Source of the DNA: Euzebya rosea
Lineage (GTDB): Bacteria > Actinomycetota > Nitriliruptoria > Euzebyales > Euzebyaceae
Direction of reading: 5' to 3'
Assembly: GCF_003073135.1 (NCBI RefSeq)
Contig: NZ_PGDQ01000004.1
Location: forward strand, 360,363-424,362
Length of the DNA stretch: 64,000 nt
Both the position numbers and the translations under genes were made by a program. Under the pieces are notes generated by a model. The model was given only the letters and a program-made list of their open reading frames with translations, was not told the DNA's origin and ran no database searches. How positions within the stretch are numbered: position 1 is the stretch's first letter; each line of letters starts with the position of its first letter. Positions 42,901 through 51,148 of the stretch are shown here, piece by piece.

Positions 42901-43472
42901 CCCATCCGGGTAGCGGCCACCTCCGCCTCGAACAGCCGCAGGACATCGTCGATGGCCGCATGGTGGGCAGCGACGATCTTGGCCTGCACCTCAGCGGGGG
43001 CGAGGGCCCACAGGACCGACACCGACTTGGGGACCGAGAAGGTCAAGTCGAACCCGGCAACTGCGCGACGGGTCGGTCGCGAGGCCTCTGCCGACTCGAT
43101 GGACGCCATGGCCGCGGCCCGCTGCTCACGATCCAGCCCCCCATCGAGCCGGGCGACCCGCGCCGCCACCCGCTCCGCCCGGGACAGGTACTGGGGGTAG
43201 GCACGACCCAGCGGGGCGCCGGTGATCGGGTCGCGCCCTTCGCCCAGCAGCAACGCCAGCTGGGCCTCCTCCACCACATCACCTGCCCGGATGCGGCCGT
43301 CCCCGAGGCCGGCCAGGCCGCTGCCGAGCCATCGCCCGGGTGGGGTGCCGTCCGCGGTGTAGTAGGCCGTCAACGGCAACCCGGACTGACGTTGCCCATC
43401 GCCGATGGCGACCGACGACGTCAGGTACCGGTAGCCATGCCCAGCCGACATCACCCGCATCGACACCGTCAC
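39933..43472 (-). CDS. MobF-family conjugative relaxase/helicase (TraA/TrwC-like)
   Basis: About 1179 residues; the start is uncertain among GTG 43472, GTG 43466 and ATG 43460/43451, with MRVMSAGHGYRYL as the conserved beginning. Relaxase domain: paired Tyr in LTAYYTADGTPPGRW (near residue 37) and the three-His metal site in DHVDSRAGDPQLHTHVV (near 225). Helicase domain: Walker A GPAGAGKTT, Walker B LVIIDEASLAG, and the UvrD-like VHRAQGATVDTAH. It nicks and leads a plasmid or ICE strand through a conjugation channel. No coupling protein or type IV secretion genes lie in this window. The 3' end stops 59 bases from arsR. Confidence 0.93.
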   Translation of the reverse strand: MTVSMRVMSAGHGYRYLTSSVAIGDGQRQSGLPLTAYYTADGTPPGRWLGSGLAGLGDGRIRAGDVVEEAQLALLLGEGRDPITGAPLGRAYPQYLSRAERVAARVARLDGGLDREQRAAAMASIESAEASRPTRRAVAGFDLTFSVPKSVSVLWALAPAEVQAKIVAAHHAAIDDVLRLFEAEVAATRMGADAGDGAVAQVDVTGVSAVAFDHVDSRAGDPQLHTHVVIANKVQTALDGKWRSLDGRPVHAAMVALSEHYRAVLADHLTRTLGLTWHQRDRGADRNACWDLTGVPEELLELFSSRAAAIGAVKDDLVAAYVAEHGHQPTARTVLKLRQQATLATRPDKTVTPLAALMTSWRERASAVLARPAEDWAAGLLHDGQRRQQLLTADALSEATVAGVAAQVVDVVGERRSTWHRWNLHAETSRQLTGVRFATTTDRERLVRRIVHAAEQQSVRLTPPELATVPAELRRADGTSVLRPRHSEVFTSAELLAAEDRLLDLGRTTTAPTLPPHTSDQAVTAGGLGNDQAAAVTAVATSGRVVDVLIGPAGAGKTTAMRTLRQAWTSLYGANSVIGLAPSAAAAEVLGQDLGVPADTLAKWLHDHHAGNATLTAGQLVIIDEASLAGTRSLHTIADHAATVGAKVLVVGDPAQLASVDAGGALQLLARDRDDVAHLTDVRRFTQPWEAAATLQLRDGNPTVLDTYSQHDRLHDGDTEQMLNTAYTAWQTDQAAGKHSLLIAPTRDQVLALNIRAQADLIASGHVDAADTVALHDGTTAGVGDVVVTRRNDRRLHGAGGWVRNGDRWRITALHPDGTVDVRRQRLPSSSPTRLPASYVDAHVELGYATTVHRAQGATVDTAHAIVGPGMTRETLYVAMTRGRQSNDAYTCTDTLDIEAHQHTDAPTGWAVLAGVLARIGAEASAHQMITAEQDRYGSIAQLAAEYDTIAAAAQRPRWTSLIRACGLREDQVEAVIASDAFGPLCATLRTIEAHRLDVSALLPRLVHARPLEDVDDIAAVLHHRAQTAVSTLAKKTRARPPDLIAGLIPVVTGSMSGDMRTALDVRQQLIQQRAEELGRTALADGARWTRHLGRPPVDAHRRREWFGDLATVAAYRDRHAVTGDAPLGRRQYVEPTPGRSFAMAAMRRAHQTAIAEQYRPDDVGRRHQRTLEGPGRGI

Positions 43473-43572
43473 CCACACCACCCCCGACACGCCGACCGAC
43501 CAGGACGCGCGGCCCACAGCCCACCTCGAACTGCAAGACGCGTGTCTGGTGTGACGGGGCCGAGGGGCTGTC

Positions 43573-43651
43573 TGTGTCAAGGATCCTGGAAGACGTTCGG
43601 GCGCTGCGATGGCTCGCGGTTTCGACGTGGCTGGCGGAGATTCCTGACACA
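43573..43651. repeat. Imperfect inverted repeat pair upstream of the relaxase, possible mini-element
   Basis: TGTGTCAAGGATC (43573-43585) faces GATTCCTGACACA (43639-43651), giving outward ends TGTGTCA with a GGAATC/GGATC tail. The pair resembles terminal repeats of IS256-type elements and would bound a 79-bp remnant. It could also be an oriT-linked inverted repeat, since it lies about 100 bases upstream of a relaxase gene. Confidence 0.35.
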
Positions 43652-43681
43652 GCACGGGCGGTGCCTGCGTCGTAGTTCGCG

Positions 43682-43969
43682 ATGGCGACACGGCTGCCGA
43701 CGAAGGCTCAGGAGGAGGGGCGCGCAAGGAGCTCGCGGTCGTCAACGTCGTCCGTCGGTACGGACGATCGCAATCCGGTCCTGCGCACGACGACGTCCTC
43801 GCCAGTTCCTGGTCGGAGCGCGACTGACGGGCGCGGCGCCACGGACGTCGCGGACTACGTGCGCCAGGTCGTCGACCGGGCCCCACCGCTCTCGGCGGCC
43901 CAACGAGAGCTGCTCGCCGACATCCTTCAGCGCCATGACGATGCAGGCACAGCGAGCGCTCCCGCCTGA
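43682..43969 (+). CDS. Small plasmid-type protein divergent from the relaxase
   Basis: 95 residues from ATG 43682. Basic, Ser/Arg-rich N-terminus and a compact end VADYVRQVVDRAPPLSAAQRELLADILQRH, a tail pattern common in small genes next to actinobacterial TraA relaxases. Function unknown, possibly an accessory DNA-binding protein at the transfer origin. Confidence 0.55.
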   Translation: MATRLPTKAQEEGRARSSRSSTSSVGTDDRNPVLRTTTSSPVPGRSATDGRGATDVADYVRQVVDRAPPLSAAQRELLADILQRHDDAGTASAPA

Positions 43970-44412
43970 CGCGTGATGTCAGTGCGGGGACGTACGGTCC
44001 GGTCGATGACGTCCGGGAGCTGGCGCCCCGCGGCCACTACCTCGCTGCCGAGGTCAGCCGGCAGCCATCTGCGACGAGGTGGGCTGCGCGGCAACGTGAC
44101 CTCAGCCACATCGAAGTCAACCCCGACCGGCTCTCCGGCAGCCCCGTGATCGCGGCTACGCGGAGTCCGGCTGACGACGTCGCCCGGCTCGCAGCTACGG
44201 ACGACGGCGAGGCGATCCTCTGGGCTGACTACGGTCAGACCGACGAGCAGATCGCTGATGCGAGGACGTGGTGGGCCGCAGTCACGGGGTACGCCCCTGC
44301 TTGCGGCCTGACCAGCCAGGGGCATCGGGCGACTGCTGTTGATCGACGCCAGCTTGGCGCCGCGCATCGCGACCGTGCTGGCTCCACCGACCCGCTGTGG
44401 GGATCCCTCTGA
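43939..44412 (+). pseudogene. Remnant of a small plasmid-borne gene without a proper start
   Basis: The frame is open from 43939 but its only standard start is GTG 44146 (88 residues). The upstream part still reads like protein (VDDVRELAPRGHYLAAEVSRQ, LSHIEVNPDRLSGSPVIAATR), and the later part has DGEAILWADYGQTDEQI and WWAAVTGYAP. The gene was probably longer and lost its 5' end. No family recognised. Confidence 0.4.
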
Positions 44413-44599
44413 CACACGATGGAGGATCCGTGCATCGTCACCATGGCCGCCGTCGTTGCCGTTCTGGCCTTCGTGGGCCGCGTCGCGCTCGCTTCGTGGG
44501 CCGCTCCGATGTGACCGGTGCGATTCGTCGGCGTCATGGGTGAACCGCGCGTGAGATGTCGTTGCCTTGAGGAATCCTCGCTCGAACCCTGACCGAGCG

Positions 44600-44616
44600 T
44601 TGCCCCTTGGGGGTAT
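44600..44616. promoter_or_regulatory. CsoR-like operator before the second His-rich/copC unit
   Basis: TTGCCCCTTGGGGGTAT matches ATACCCCnnnGGGGTAT in the right half and centre, with the left end degenerate. It lies 43 bases before ATG 44659 and just upstream of a promoter-like pair: TTGGGT (44625-44630) and TATAGT (44649-44654), 18 bases apart. Only four bases separate the -10 box from the ATG, suggesting a leaderless or near-leaderless transcript. Confidence 0.5.
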
Positions 44617-44658
44617 CCACGACTTTGGGTCGTGCCGCAACCTGCCGATATAGTCCGC

Positions 44659-45033
44659 ATGGTGCGCGTGCTCGTGCTCCTCTGCGTGAGCGTCATCGTG
44701 GTGACGCAGGGCCTTGGCGTGCTCGTGGCACATCCCCACTTCGACGCCATCGGGGACGGTGGGCAACACATCCATTCCTACGTCCCTGATGCCGATGGCC
44801 ACACCGGGCATCCGGAGGACGCCGCGCCGGCCGAAAGCGAGCACCGGAGGGGGCAGCCCACCGCGCGCCTGTCCGGCTTGGTGCTGCTCTGGGCTCTGGC
44901 GTTCGTCGCAGTTGTGCGCGGCAACCGGTCCGCCGATCAATCAACCGGCCCGGTGATGCCCGGCACCCGCGCAGGCCGTCCCCAGAAGCGTCATCCCTCG
45001 CGGCTCGCGCTGCTCGCCATCCTCCGGATCTAG
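44659..45033 (+). CDS. Small His-rich membrane protein, second copy
   Basis: 124 residues from ATG 44659. Same plan as the protein at 24240: first helix (VRVLVLLCVSVIVVTQGLGVLV), His/Asp loop (AHPHFDAIGDGGQHIHSYVPDADGHTGHPED in parts), second helix (LSGLVLLWALAFVAVV), basic tail ending HPSRLALLAILRI. Intact although the CopC gene after it is truncated, so it may have a function of its own or be a recent leftover. DNA similarity to the first copy continues past the stop (both end in TCTAGA and GCGGGTCGCCC). Confidence 0.7.
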   Translation: MVRVLVLLCVSVIVVTQGLGVLVAHPHFDAIGDGGQHIHSYVPDADGHTGHPEDAAPAESEHRRGQPTARLSGLVLLWALAFVAVVRGNRSADQSTGPVMPGTRAGRPQKRHPSRLALLAILRI

Positions 45034-45222
45034 AGGACAGCGGGTCGCCCGGCCCGTGCTGCTGCGTCCGCACCCGGCGCGCCAGCCCGCCCGGGCGTTC
45101 GTCACGCGACCACCCGTGGTTCGCGTGCACCGCTGACCCGCCTCGCTGCATTCGGGTGCGACCCGCGACCACTGGCTCCTGCCGGATGGTCCCAACGAGT
45201 CGCGACCAAGGAACGCATCGCC

Positions 45223-45516
45223 ATGACCACCCCCAACCAGATCCGGCGACCGATGCCGGCCAGCCTCGTGCTGCTCGGCCTGCTCGCCGCGCCCGACGCG
45301 GCCCACTCAGCGCTGCAATCCGCACACCCCGCCCCTGACAGCGGTACAGACCAGCCCGTGGACACGCTGTCACTGTTCGCCTGGCCTATCGAGGTCCTTC
45401 GTGACTCCGTCCAGGCCACCAGCCCCGTCGGCCAGACCCAACTCGAACCAGTCGGGCCTCCGACAGCGTCGCCCCCACTCAACCGACCGTTGTGTCGAGC
45501 GGAGGCATCGTCGTGA
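45223..45516 (+). pseudogene. Truncated CopC (second copy of the copC-copD gene)
   Basis: 97 residues from ATG 45223. Begins like the intact gene at 24802: signal peptide, then AHSALQSAHPAPDSGTDQPV with the N-terminal copper His. After about 45 residues of CopC (VLRDSVQATSPVGQTQL) it runs into unrelated sequence (RPLCRAEASS). The linker and the whole CopD part are missing. It overlaps the next gene. A secreted copper-binding fragment is possible but a relic is more likely. Confidence 0.75.
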
Positions 45517-46499
45517 TCCCCTCCCGTCAGGTGCCGCTTCGGCCGGGCGATCTCGTTGCGGTCAGGTCCGCCGAGGACATCATTGCGACCCTTGATGCTG
45601 ACGGACGGCTTGAAGGACTGCCCTTCATGCCGGAGATGCTCACCTACTGCGGTCAGACCATGCGCGTGCACAAGACGGCAAAGGTGACCTGCGACGGCCG
45701 GGCTGACCTTCGAGAGATGGATGACGCCGTGTTCCTCTCCGGCGTTCGCTGTGACGGATCTGCTCACGGCGGATGCCAAGCACGGTGTCTGATCCACTGG
45801 AAGGCCGCGTGGCTGGAACGTCTTGACCCCGACAGTGTCCGGGCGCTACCAGGCTGCGGCGAGCAGCTGACGCCGTCGCAGCGGGAGCGGCTCCTGCCGC
45901 TGGTGGCCCCGACCAGACGCAACACCGATGGCGAGAGCCCGGCCCATCTGTGCCAGGCCACCGAGATCCTTGACGCGACGCGGCCATTGCCATTCACCCG
46001 ACTGGCGCAGTACCCGCATCACGTGCGCAACTGGGGGCTGCGCCGGCTGGTGAAGGTCATGCTCGTCGCGCTGGTCAACAAGTACCAGGTCCTCAGCCGC
46101 CGGCTCCCACGACGGCTCCAGGTCAACGGGGGCGCGACCTTTCCGGCCGTGCAAGGCTCCCTTCGGAAGACACCGCCTGCCCCGTTCGAGCTACGACCCG
46201 GCGACCGCGTGCGGATCAAGAGCCGAGAGGAGATCGAGGCGACCCTGGACGCGAACAACGCCAACCGCGGCCTCATCTTCGATGTCGAGGAACTCCGCTT
46301 CTGTGGACAGGAGGCCACCGTGCTCCAACGCGTCGATCGCATCATCGACGAGCGCACCGGCAGGATGATCGACTTCAAGTCTGACGCCTACGTGCTGGAC
46401 GGAATTGTCTGCCCCGGCGACTACCACCGCCTCTGCGCCAGAGGCATCTACTCCTACTGGCGCGCCGTGTGGCTGGAGAAGCTCCCGCCAGCGCCGTAG
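45492..46499 (+). CDS. Two-repeat Cys-rich protein of unknown function
   Basis: About 335 residues from GTG 45492; GTG 45513 is another possible start. Two similar halves: residues 14-115 (LRPGDLVAVRSAEDIIATLDADGRLEGLPF, YCGQTMRVHKTAKVTC, GVRCDGSAHGGCQARCLIHWKAAWLERL) and 225-330 (LRPGDRVRIKSREEIEATLDANN, FCGQEATVLQ, GIVCPGDYHRLCARGIYSYWRAVWLEKL). Each has an SH3-like start and a Cys/His set (C...H...C...C) fit for a zinc or other metal. No signal peptide. I do not recognise the family, though similar proteins occur as hypotheticals in actinobacteria. Confidence 0.7.
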   Translation: MSSGGIVVIPSRQVPLRPGDLVAVRSAEDIIATLDADGRLEGLPFMPEMLTYCGQTMRVHKTAKVTCDGRADLREMDDAVFLSGVRCDGSAHGGCQARCLIHWKAAWLERLDPDSVRALPGCGEQLTPSQRERLLPLVAPTRRNTDGESPAHLCQATEILDATRPLPFTRLAQYPHHVRNWGLRRLVKVMLVALVNKYQVLSRRLPRRLQVNGGATFPAVQGSLRKTPPAPFELRPGDRVRIKSREEIEATLDANNANRGLIFDVEELRFCGQEATVLQRVDRIIDERTGRMIDFKSDAYVLDGIVCPGDYHRLCARGIYSYWRAVWLEKLPPAP

Positions 46500-46511
46500 G
46501 GGGGGGGCAAA

Positions 46512-46536
46512 CGGGTGTCCGGCGACCGGGCACCCG
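46512..46536. terminator. Hairpin between convergent genes
   Basis: CGGGTGTCC and GGGCACCCG pair over nine bases (one G-T) around GGCGACC, between convergent stop codons at 46499 and 46581. Suits a shared terminator. Confidence 0.55.
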
Positions 46537-46580
46537 CTTGACCCAGAGGTGTCGTTGCCAGGAATATCGCACACCACGTA

Positions 46581-47180
46581 CTACTCGGCTGGGCACTGTC
46601 GGTCGGCGGGGCGGTCGAAGTCCGGTACGGGTCGTGTGTTGGCCTCCTCGCGAGTTGTCGCGGCGCCGTTTTCGGCAATGTCCTCGATCAGCCAGTCCAT
46701 CTCCAGGATCTCACGGCGCTGGGCTTCGCTGATCGCCACGGCCAGATCGCACACTCGAACGTCGTCATTGTTGAACCGCTCGGAGCGGGTGATGGCCAAG
46801 GAGTGGTGAGGGATCATCGCCTTCATGAACGCGCCGTCATCGACAGTGGCCTGGCTGCGGTCGAGGGTCACGCCGACGGCGAAGACAAGAAGACTGACCA
46901 CGACAATGGCGATGTTGACTTTGGTACTGCGGTACATGTTGAGCATCCAGGCGAGCATGACCAAGCCCATCGTGCCGCCCATGGTGATTGCCATGAACAC
47001 GCGGCTCTGGCTGAACCGGACGTGGCTCAGCTCCCACGAGCCGACGAACATGACCCAGTACATGACCACGATCGCGGTCAGGATCATGGCGCCGAAGCGC
47101 AGGTACATGCCCTTCTGCATGCCCGAGCCGTCGTGATCACCGTCGGTTGCGTGGTGCTGGTCGGCCTGGTCGGATGTCAT
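46581..47180 (-). CDS. DUF305-family membrane protein
   Basis: 199 residues from ATG 47180, with AGGAG eight bases before it. His/Asp-rich N-terminus (DQADQHHATDGDHDGSG), three helices, then a DUF305 domain with the MIPHHSLAI motif (His pair) and REILEMDWLIEDI. DUF305 proteins are ferritin-like four-helix copper-associated proteins found with CopA/CopB genes. The 195 bases between it and the cupredoxin gene show nothing clear. Confidence 0.88.
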   Translation of the reverse strand: MTSDQADQHHATDGDHDGSGMQKGMYLRFGAMILTAIVVMYWVMFVGSWELSHVRFSQSRVFMAITMGGTMGLVMLAWMLNMYRSTKVNIAIVVVSLLVFAVGVTLDRSQATVDDGAFMKAMIPHHSLAITRSERFNNDDVRVCDLAVAISEAQRREILEMDWLIEDIAENGAATTREEANTRPVPDFDRPADRQCPAE

Positions 47181-47375
47181 CAGTTCAGCTCCTGTGCAGT
47201 CGGGTTCGGGAACGGTGCAAGGCAATCGCGGGCGAGCGACACCAGATGTCCGCGCCGCGGGCCATACCCGGATGAGTTGTCGGAATAACCCCTTCTGCCG
47301 ATGCCGTGGTCCAACGCGTCTCGCCGGTGAGCACGGTGAGGTCGTTCTTCCTGCACGACCGGCACCCTGCTCGGC

Positions 47376-47828
47376 TCAGGCCGGCTGGACGGTGATCACC
47401 ATCCCGGAGGCGTAGTGGCCAGGTTGGTGGCAGCCGATGAGGGTGCCGTCCGGGCCGCCGGTCACGAGCAGTTCGGCCGCCTCGCCGGGCTGGACGGTCA
47501 CGCCGTCGGCGTCGGAGTCGTCTGTCCCGTGGTCCATGTCGGCCATCTCGGCCATTTCCTCCTCGTGGGCCTCCTGGGCGGCCTCGTCCCCGACGAACGC
47601 GTCGTGGGCGAGGGTGCCCTCGTTGGCGAACTGCACGCGGACGGTCTCGCCGTCGGCCACGGTGATGTTGGTCGGTTCGAAGGCGATGTCGCGCATCATC
47701 ACCTCGATGGTTCGGGTTGCTGCGGTGTCGTCGTCGCTGGGGGGCGAGGAGCTGCATGCAGTCAGGAGGAGGCAGAGGACGGCGAGGGCCATCCAGAGGA
47801 CGCGGTGGGTGGTGGGCATGGTGATCAT
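47376..47828 (-). CDS. Cupredoxin (azurin/plastocyanin-like) lipoprotein
   Basis: 150 residues from ATG 47828. This start overlaps the stop of an ATPase tail relic (ATGA), which argues for it over ATG 47819. Lipobox LLLTACSS; blue-copper domain with His in TLAHDA and Cys-His-Met in GCHQPGHYASGM. A Met/His/Glu-rich insert (EEEMAEMADMDHG) between strands may be a further copper site. Was once coupled to a copper ATPase, so likely handles the pump's copper outside the cell. Confidence 0.88.
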   Translation of the reverse strand: MITMPTTHRVLWMALAVLCLLLTACSSSPPSDDDTAATRTIEVMMRDIAFEPTNITVADGETVRVQFANEGTLAHDAFVGDEAAQEAHEEEMAEMADMDHGTDDSDADGVTVQPGEAAELLVTGGPDGTLIGCHQPGHYASGMVITVQPA

Positions 47829-47899
47829 TCTCCGTCGAAGGTGCGAAGTCGGAGCGAGTTGCCCGCGATGGACGAACTCCAGGCCGCCATCGCTGCTCC
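47825..47899 (-). pseudogene. C-terminal relic of a copper P-type ATPase
   Basis: 24 codons reading GAAMAAWSSSIAGNSLRLRTF, then DGE and stop. This is the conserved C-terminus of CopA-type ATPases (GAAMALSSVSVVSNSLRLRRF). The rest of the gene is absent; the sequence upstream to 47958 (YLDPLITEQ) is unrelated. The stop overlaps the cupredoxin start. Third ATPase relic in the window. Confidence 0.7.
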
Positions 47900-47957
47900 G
47901 TGATGAGCGGGTCGAGGTACCCGAGCCCGCGAAGGGGGTCGTCAGTGCGGGGGCCAG

Positions 47958-48497
47958 TCAGGGCGAAGGCTCGAGCCCGGCCACCAGGTTGAATGATCCG
48001 GTGAGCACGTTCAGCGCGACCAGGGCGACGATGTCGAGGATGTCGCGGTCGGACAGCCCCAGCGCGCGGAGCCGGGCGACGTCGTCGTCGGTGGTCGAGC
48101 CCGGGTCGACGTGGACCTGCCAGCCGAAGGCGACGATCTCGGCGAGCCGGGGGTCTGCGGAGGTTCCCTGCTTCGCCATCGCGATCTCGGCCTCGTTGAT
48201 TCCAAGGCGGCGCGCGGCGTCGGTATGGGCGGTGAGGCACAGCGCGCAACCGAGGTTGGACTGCACCGCCAGCGAGATCCGCTCGGTGAGCGTTCGAGTC
48301 AGGCGGCTGCGGCCCATCGCACGGGAGAGCTCGAGGTAGCCGATCAGGGTCGAGGGGGATCCCGCCATGGTGGACACCATCGGCCCGACGGGGCCGCTGC
48401 GGGACTCCAGCTGGGCGAGGCGCTCCGCCACGCCTCCGCTGGTGGTGGCGGAGGTGTGGCGGGGGAAACGGTCGGAGGTGGTGGTGACGGTGGACAT
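47958..48497 (-). CDS. AhpD-like/carboxymuconolactone decarboxylase-family protein
   Basis: 179 residues from ATG 48497, with AAGGAG seven bases upstream. All-helical core with the redox pair GCALCLTAHTDAAR (CxxC followed by His) as in AhpD, and the C-terminal helix LNVLTGSFNLVAG. Likely a peroxidase or thiol-disulfide enzyme in the cytoplasm. It follows the membrane protein and ATPase genes in the same direction. Confidence 0.9.
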   Translation of the reverse strand: MSTVTTTSDRFPRHTSATTSGGVAERLAQLESRSGPVGPMVSTMAGSPSTLIGYLELSRAMGRSRLTRTLTERISLAVQSNLGCALCLTAHTDAARRLGINEAEIAMAKQGTSADPRLAEIVAFGWQVHVDPGSTTDDDVARLRALGLSDRDILDIVALVALNVLTGSFNLVAGLEPSP

Positions 48498-48558
48498 GTG
48501 GGTGCTCCTTCAGGCGGGGGGCCGGGGGACGGCGTCATCGGGATGTGGGTCCGAGGGG

Positions 48559-48906
48559 TCATGGGCTCCAGCCCAGCACGGCTGCCCCGAGGGTCAGGGA
48601 CGCGTACCAGACGAGCAGCGCCTGGAGGACCACGAGTGGGACCAGACGGGGGTGGCGATGGCTGATCCGGGCGGCCAGCAGCGCGTGGGCGACCCACAGC
48701 GCCTGGACCACCAGGACGGCCCAGCCGGGGGCGATCAACCCGGATGCGGAGAAGGGGAAGAACCAGATGCCGATCAGGGCGGTCCAGCCGATGCCGGCGA
48801 GCGCCCGGTCGAGGAGGACGGCACCCCGTGACCGTGGCGCGTGGCCACCGAACCAGAGCGGTGGCCACGGGCGTGGGGTGGGGGCGACGGGCGGGGCGTG
48901 GGTCAC
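48559..48906 (-). CDS. Small membrane protein coupled to the copper ATPase
   Basis: 115 residues from GTG 48906, overlapping the ATPase stop by four bases. Three helices ([56 protein letters not shown]), Pro-rich N-terminus. No family recognised. Translational coupling suggests an accessory to the pump. Confidence 0.7.
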   Translation of the reverse strand: MTHAPPVAPTPRPWPPLWFGGHAPRSRGAVLLDRALAGIGWTALIGIWFFPFSASGLIAPGWAVLVVQALWVAHALLAARISHRHPRLVPLVVLQALLVWYASLTLGAAVLGWSP

Positions 48907-51032
48907 CGCCGCCCTCCTGGGGTCAGGTCGACGCGGCGCAGCAGCTGGGCGTTGGCGGCCACGACGATGGTGGACAAGCTCATCAGCGTCGCCCCGACCG
49001 CCATCGGCAGGACGAACCCGGCGAAGGCGAGGACGCCAGCGGCGAGCGGGATGGCGAGCAGGTTGTACCCGGCGGCCCACCACAGGTTCTGGATCATCTT
49101 GCGGTAGCTGGCCGCGGACAGGCGGCGCACGCCGAGAACGCCGCGGGGGTCGTCGGATGCCAGCACGACGCCGGCGGACTCGATGGCGACATCGGTGCCG
49201 GCGCCGATGGCGATGCCGACGTCGGCGCGTGCCAGGGCAGGTGCGTCGTTGACACCGTCGCCGACCATGGCCACCACGTGGCCGCGGGCTTGAAGCGCCG
49301 CGACTGCGGCGTCCTTGTCGGCTGGCAGCACCTCGGCGAAGACCTCGGTGAGGCCCAGCTCGTCGGCGACCGCCTCTGCCACCTGGCGGGCATCGCCGGT
49401 GATCATGCCGACGGTGATCCCCAGGCGCCGCAGCTCGGCGACCGCCTCCCGGCTCTCCGGTCGGATCTCGTCCTCTAGGGCGAGGCTGCCGAGGACGACG
49501 CCGTCGCGGATGACGTGCAGCACGGCGGAGCCGCGTCGCTCCCATCGGCTGATCTGACTGGCGAGCGCCTCGGAGATTGCGACGTCCAGCTCGCGCAGCA
49601 GTGCCGGACCGCCGACGGCGACGGTGGCCCCGTCGACCTGGGCACGGACACCGCGGCCGGCGAGCGGCCTGAAGCCGGTTGCCGTAGGCGCACGAAGGCC
49701 TCGTGTGGCCGCCGCAGCGACGATGGCGCGGGCGAGGGGGTGCTCGCTGTCGGCTTCGACCGCGGCGGCCAGGGCCAGGATCTCCTCGTCGTCACCGCTG
49801 ACGGATGCGACGTCCACAACGGTGTGCGCGCCTCGGGTCAGCGTGCCGGTCTTGTCGAACAGCACCGCGTCGACGGTGCGCATCTGCTCCAGCGCCAGCC
49901 GGTCCTTGACCAGGATGCCGCTGCGGGCGGACTTGGCGGTCGAGATCGACGTCACCAGCGGAATGGCCAGGCCCAGCGCGTGCGGGCAGGCGATGATGAG
50001 GACCGTGACGGCCCGTGTGAGCGCGTTGGCTGGCTGGCCGAGCAGGGTCCAGACCAGCATGGTGAGGGCACCGCTGGCCAACGCGACGTAGAAGAGCAGC
50101 GCGGCGGCCCGGTCGGCGAGGACCTGGGTCCTGGAGCGGGATAGCTCCGCCTCCGCGACCAGGCGCTGAATGCCGGCGAGGGCCGTGTCGGCGCCGACCG
50201 CGTCGACCCGCAGTCGAAGCGCGCCATCCGTGGCGACGCTGCCGGCCACGACGCGGTCGCCCTCGGCGCGCGCGACGGGGTTGGACTCACCGGTCAGCAT
50301 TGACTCGTCGACATCGGCGGTGCCGGAGACGATGGTGCCGTCCACTGGGATCCGACCGCCGGGGCGGACCAGGACGACGTCAGCCATCCGCAGATCGGCG
50401 ACCGCGACGCGGATGGTGCTGCCGTCCGCCGACACTCGTTCGGCGTCGTCGGGGAGGAGCTCGGCAAGGGCGGCGAGCGCGCCGCGGGCCTGGCCGATGG
50501 CGCGCATCTCCAGCCAGTGGCCAAGGAGCATGATGACGATGAGGAGGGACAGCTCCCACCAGACCTCGACAGAGAACCATCCGAGGCTGGCGGCCATGCT
50601 CGAGCCGAACGCGACGGTGATCGCCATCGAGATCAGCAGCATCATCCCCGGAGTGCGCTCGCGTGCCTCGGCGATCCCGCCGGTCAGGAACGGCCAGCCG
50701 CCGTAGAGGAACACCAGCGTGCCGAGCACGGGGGAGATCAGCGCGTCACCGGTGAAGTGCGGGAAGGAGTAACCGAACCACATCTGGAGGTTGTGGCTCA
50801 TCGCGACGACCGGGATCGCCAGCAGCAGTGAGAACCAGAAGCGGTCGCGGAACAGGGCGGCGTGGTCACCGTGCCCGGCGTGTCCGGCGTGTCCGGCGTG
50901 CGCGTCGTGATCAGGGGTGTGGGTGACGGTCAGGTCGGCGGGGGCGGCCCCGTGGTGGGCAGGGCCGTGGTGGGCGGCCCCGTGGTGGGCAGGGCCGTGG
51001 TGGACAGGATCTGGTGTTGTGGTGGTGCGCAT
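48903..51032 (-). CDS. copB: CPH-type copper P-type ATPase (CopB-like)
   Basis: 709 residues from ATG 51032. N-terminal His repeats ([22 protein letters not shown] in parts, then [16 protein letters not shown]) replace the CxxC metal-binding domains. Eight helices with the ion site [12 protein letters not shown] (CPH), phosphatase loop LTGES, phosphorylation site [10 protein letters not shown] motif SEHPLARAI, hinge [15 protein letters not shown]-type pumps export Cu(II) or Cu(I) and need no soluble chaperone domain. It is the only intact copper pump in the window, while three relics surround it. Confidence 0.94.
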   Translation of the reverse strand: MRTTTTPDPVHHGPAHHGAAHHGPAHHGAAPADLTVTHTPDHDAHAGHAGHAGHGDHAALFRDRFWFSLLLAIPVVAMSHNLQMWFGYSFPHFTGDALISPVLGTLVFLYGGWPFLTGGIAEARERTPGMMLLISMAITVAFGSSMAASLGWFSVEVWWELSLLIVIMLLGHWLEMRAIGQARGALAALAELLPDDAERVSADGSTIRVAVADLRMADVVLVRPGGRIPVDGTIVSGTADVDESMLTGESNPVARAEGDRVVAGSVATDGALRLRVDAVGADTALAGIQRLVAEAELSRSRTQVLADRAAALLFYVALASGALTMLVWTLLGQPANALTRAVTVLIIACPHALGLAIPLVTSISTAKSARSGILVKDRLALEQMRTVDAVLFDKTGTLTRGAHTVVDVASVSGDDEEILALAAAVEADSEHPLARAIVAAAATRGLRAPTATGFRPLAGRGVRAQVDGATVAVGGPALLRELDVAISEALASQISRWERRGSAVLHVIRDGVVLGSLALEDEIRPESREAVAELRRLGITVGMITGDARQVAEAVADELGLTEVFAEVLPADKDAAVAALQARGHVVAMVGDGVNDAPALARADVGIAIGAGTDVAIESAGVVLASDDPRGVLGVRRLSAASYRKMIQNLWWAAGYNLLAIPLAAGVLAFAGFVLPMAVGATLMSLSTIVVAANAQLLRRVDLTPGGRR

Positions 51033-51148
51033 GACGGCAGCATGCGGTGCCTCGCCGTCCATCGACTGTCCAGCCGCTGTCCACGCCGCCGGGCTGCGGT
51101 GCCGGAGCCGACAGGCCCCGGACATTCCCACGCGGCAACGTCGGTGTC

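Noticed and set aside
50935-51005. CRISPR-like short repeats
   Set aside because: The repeats are in-frame His/Ala codons of the copper pump with no unique spacers.
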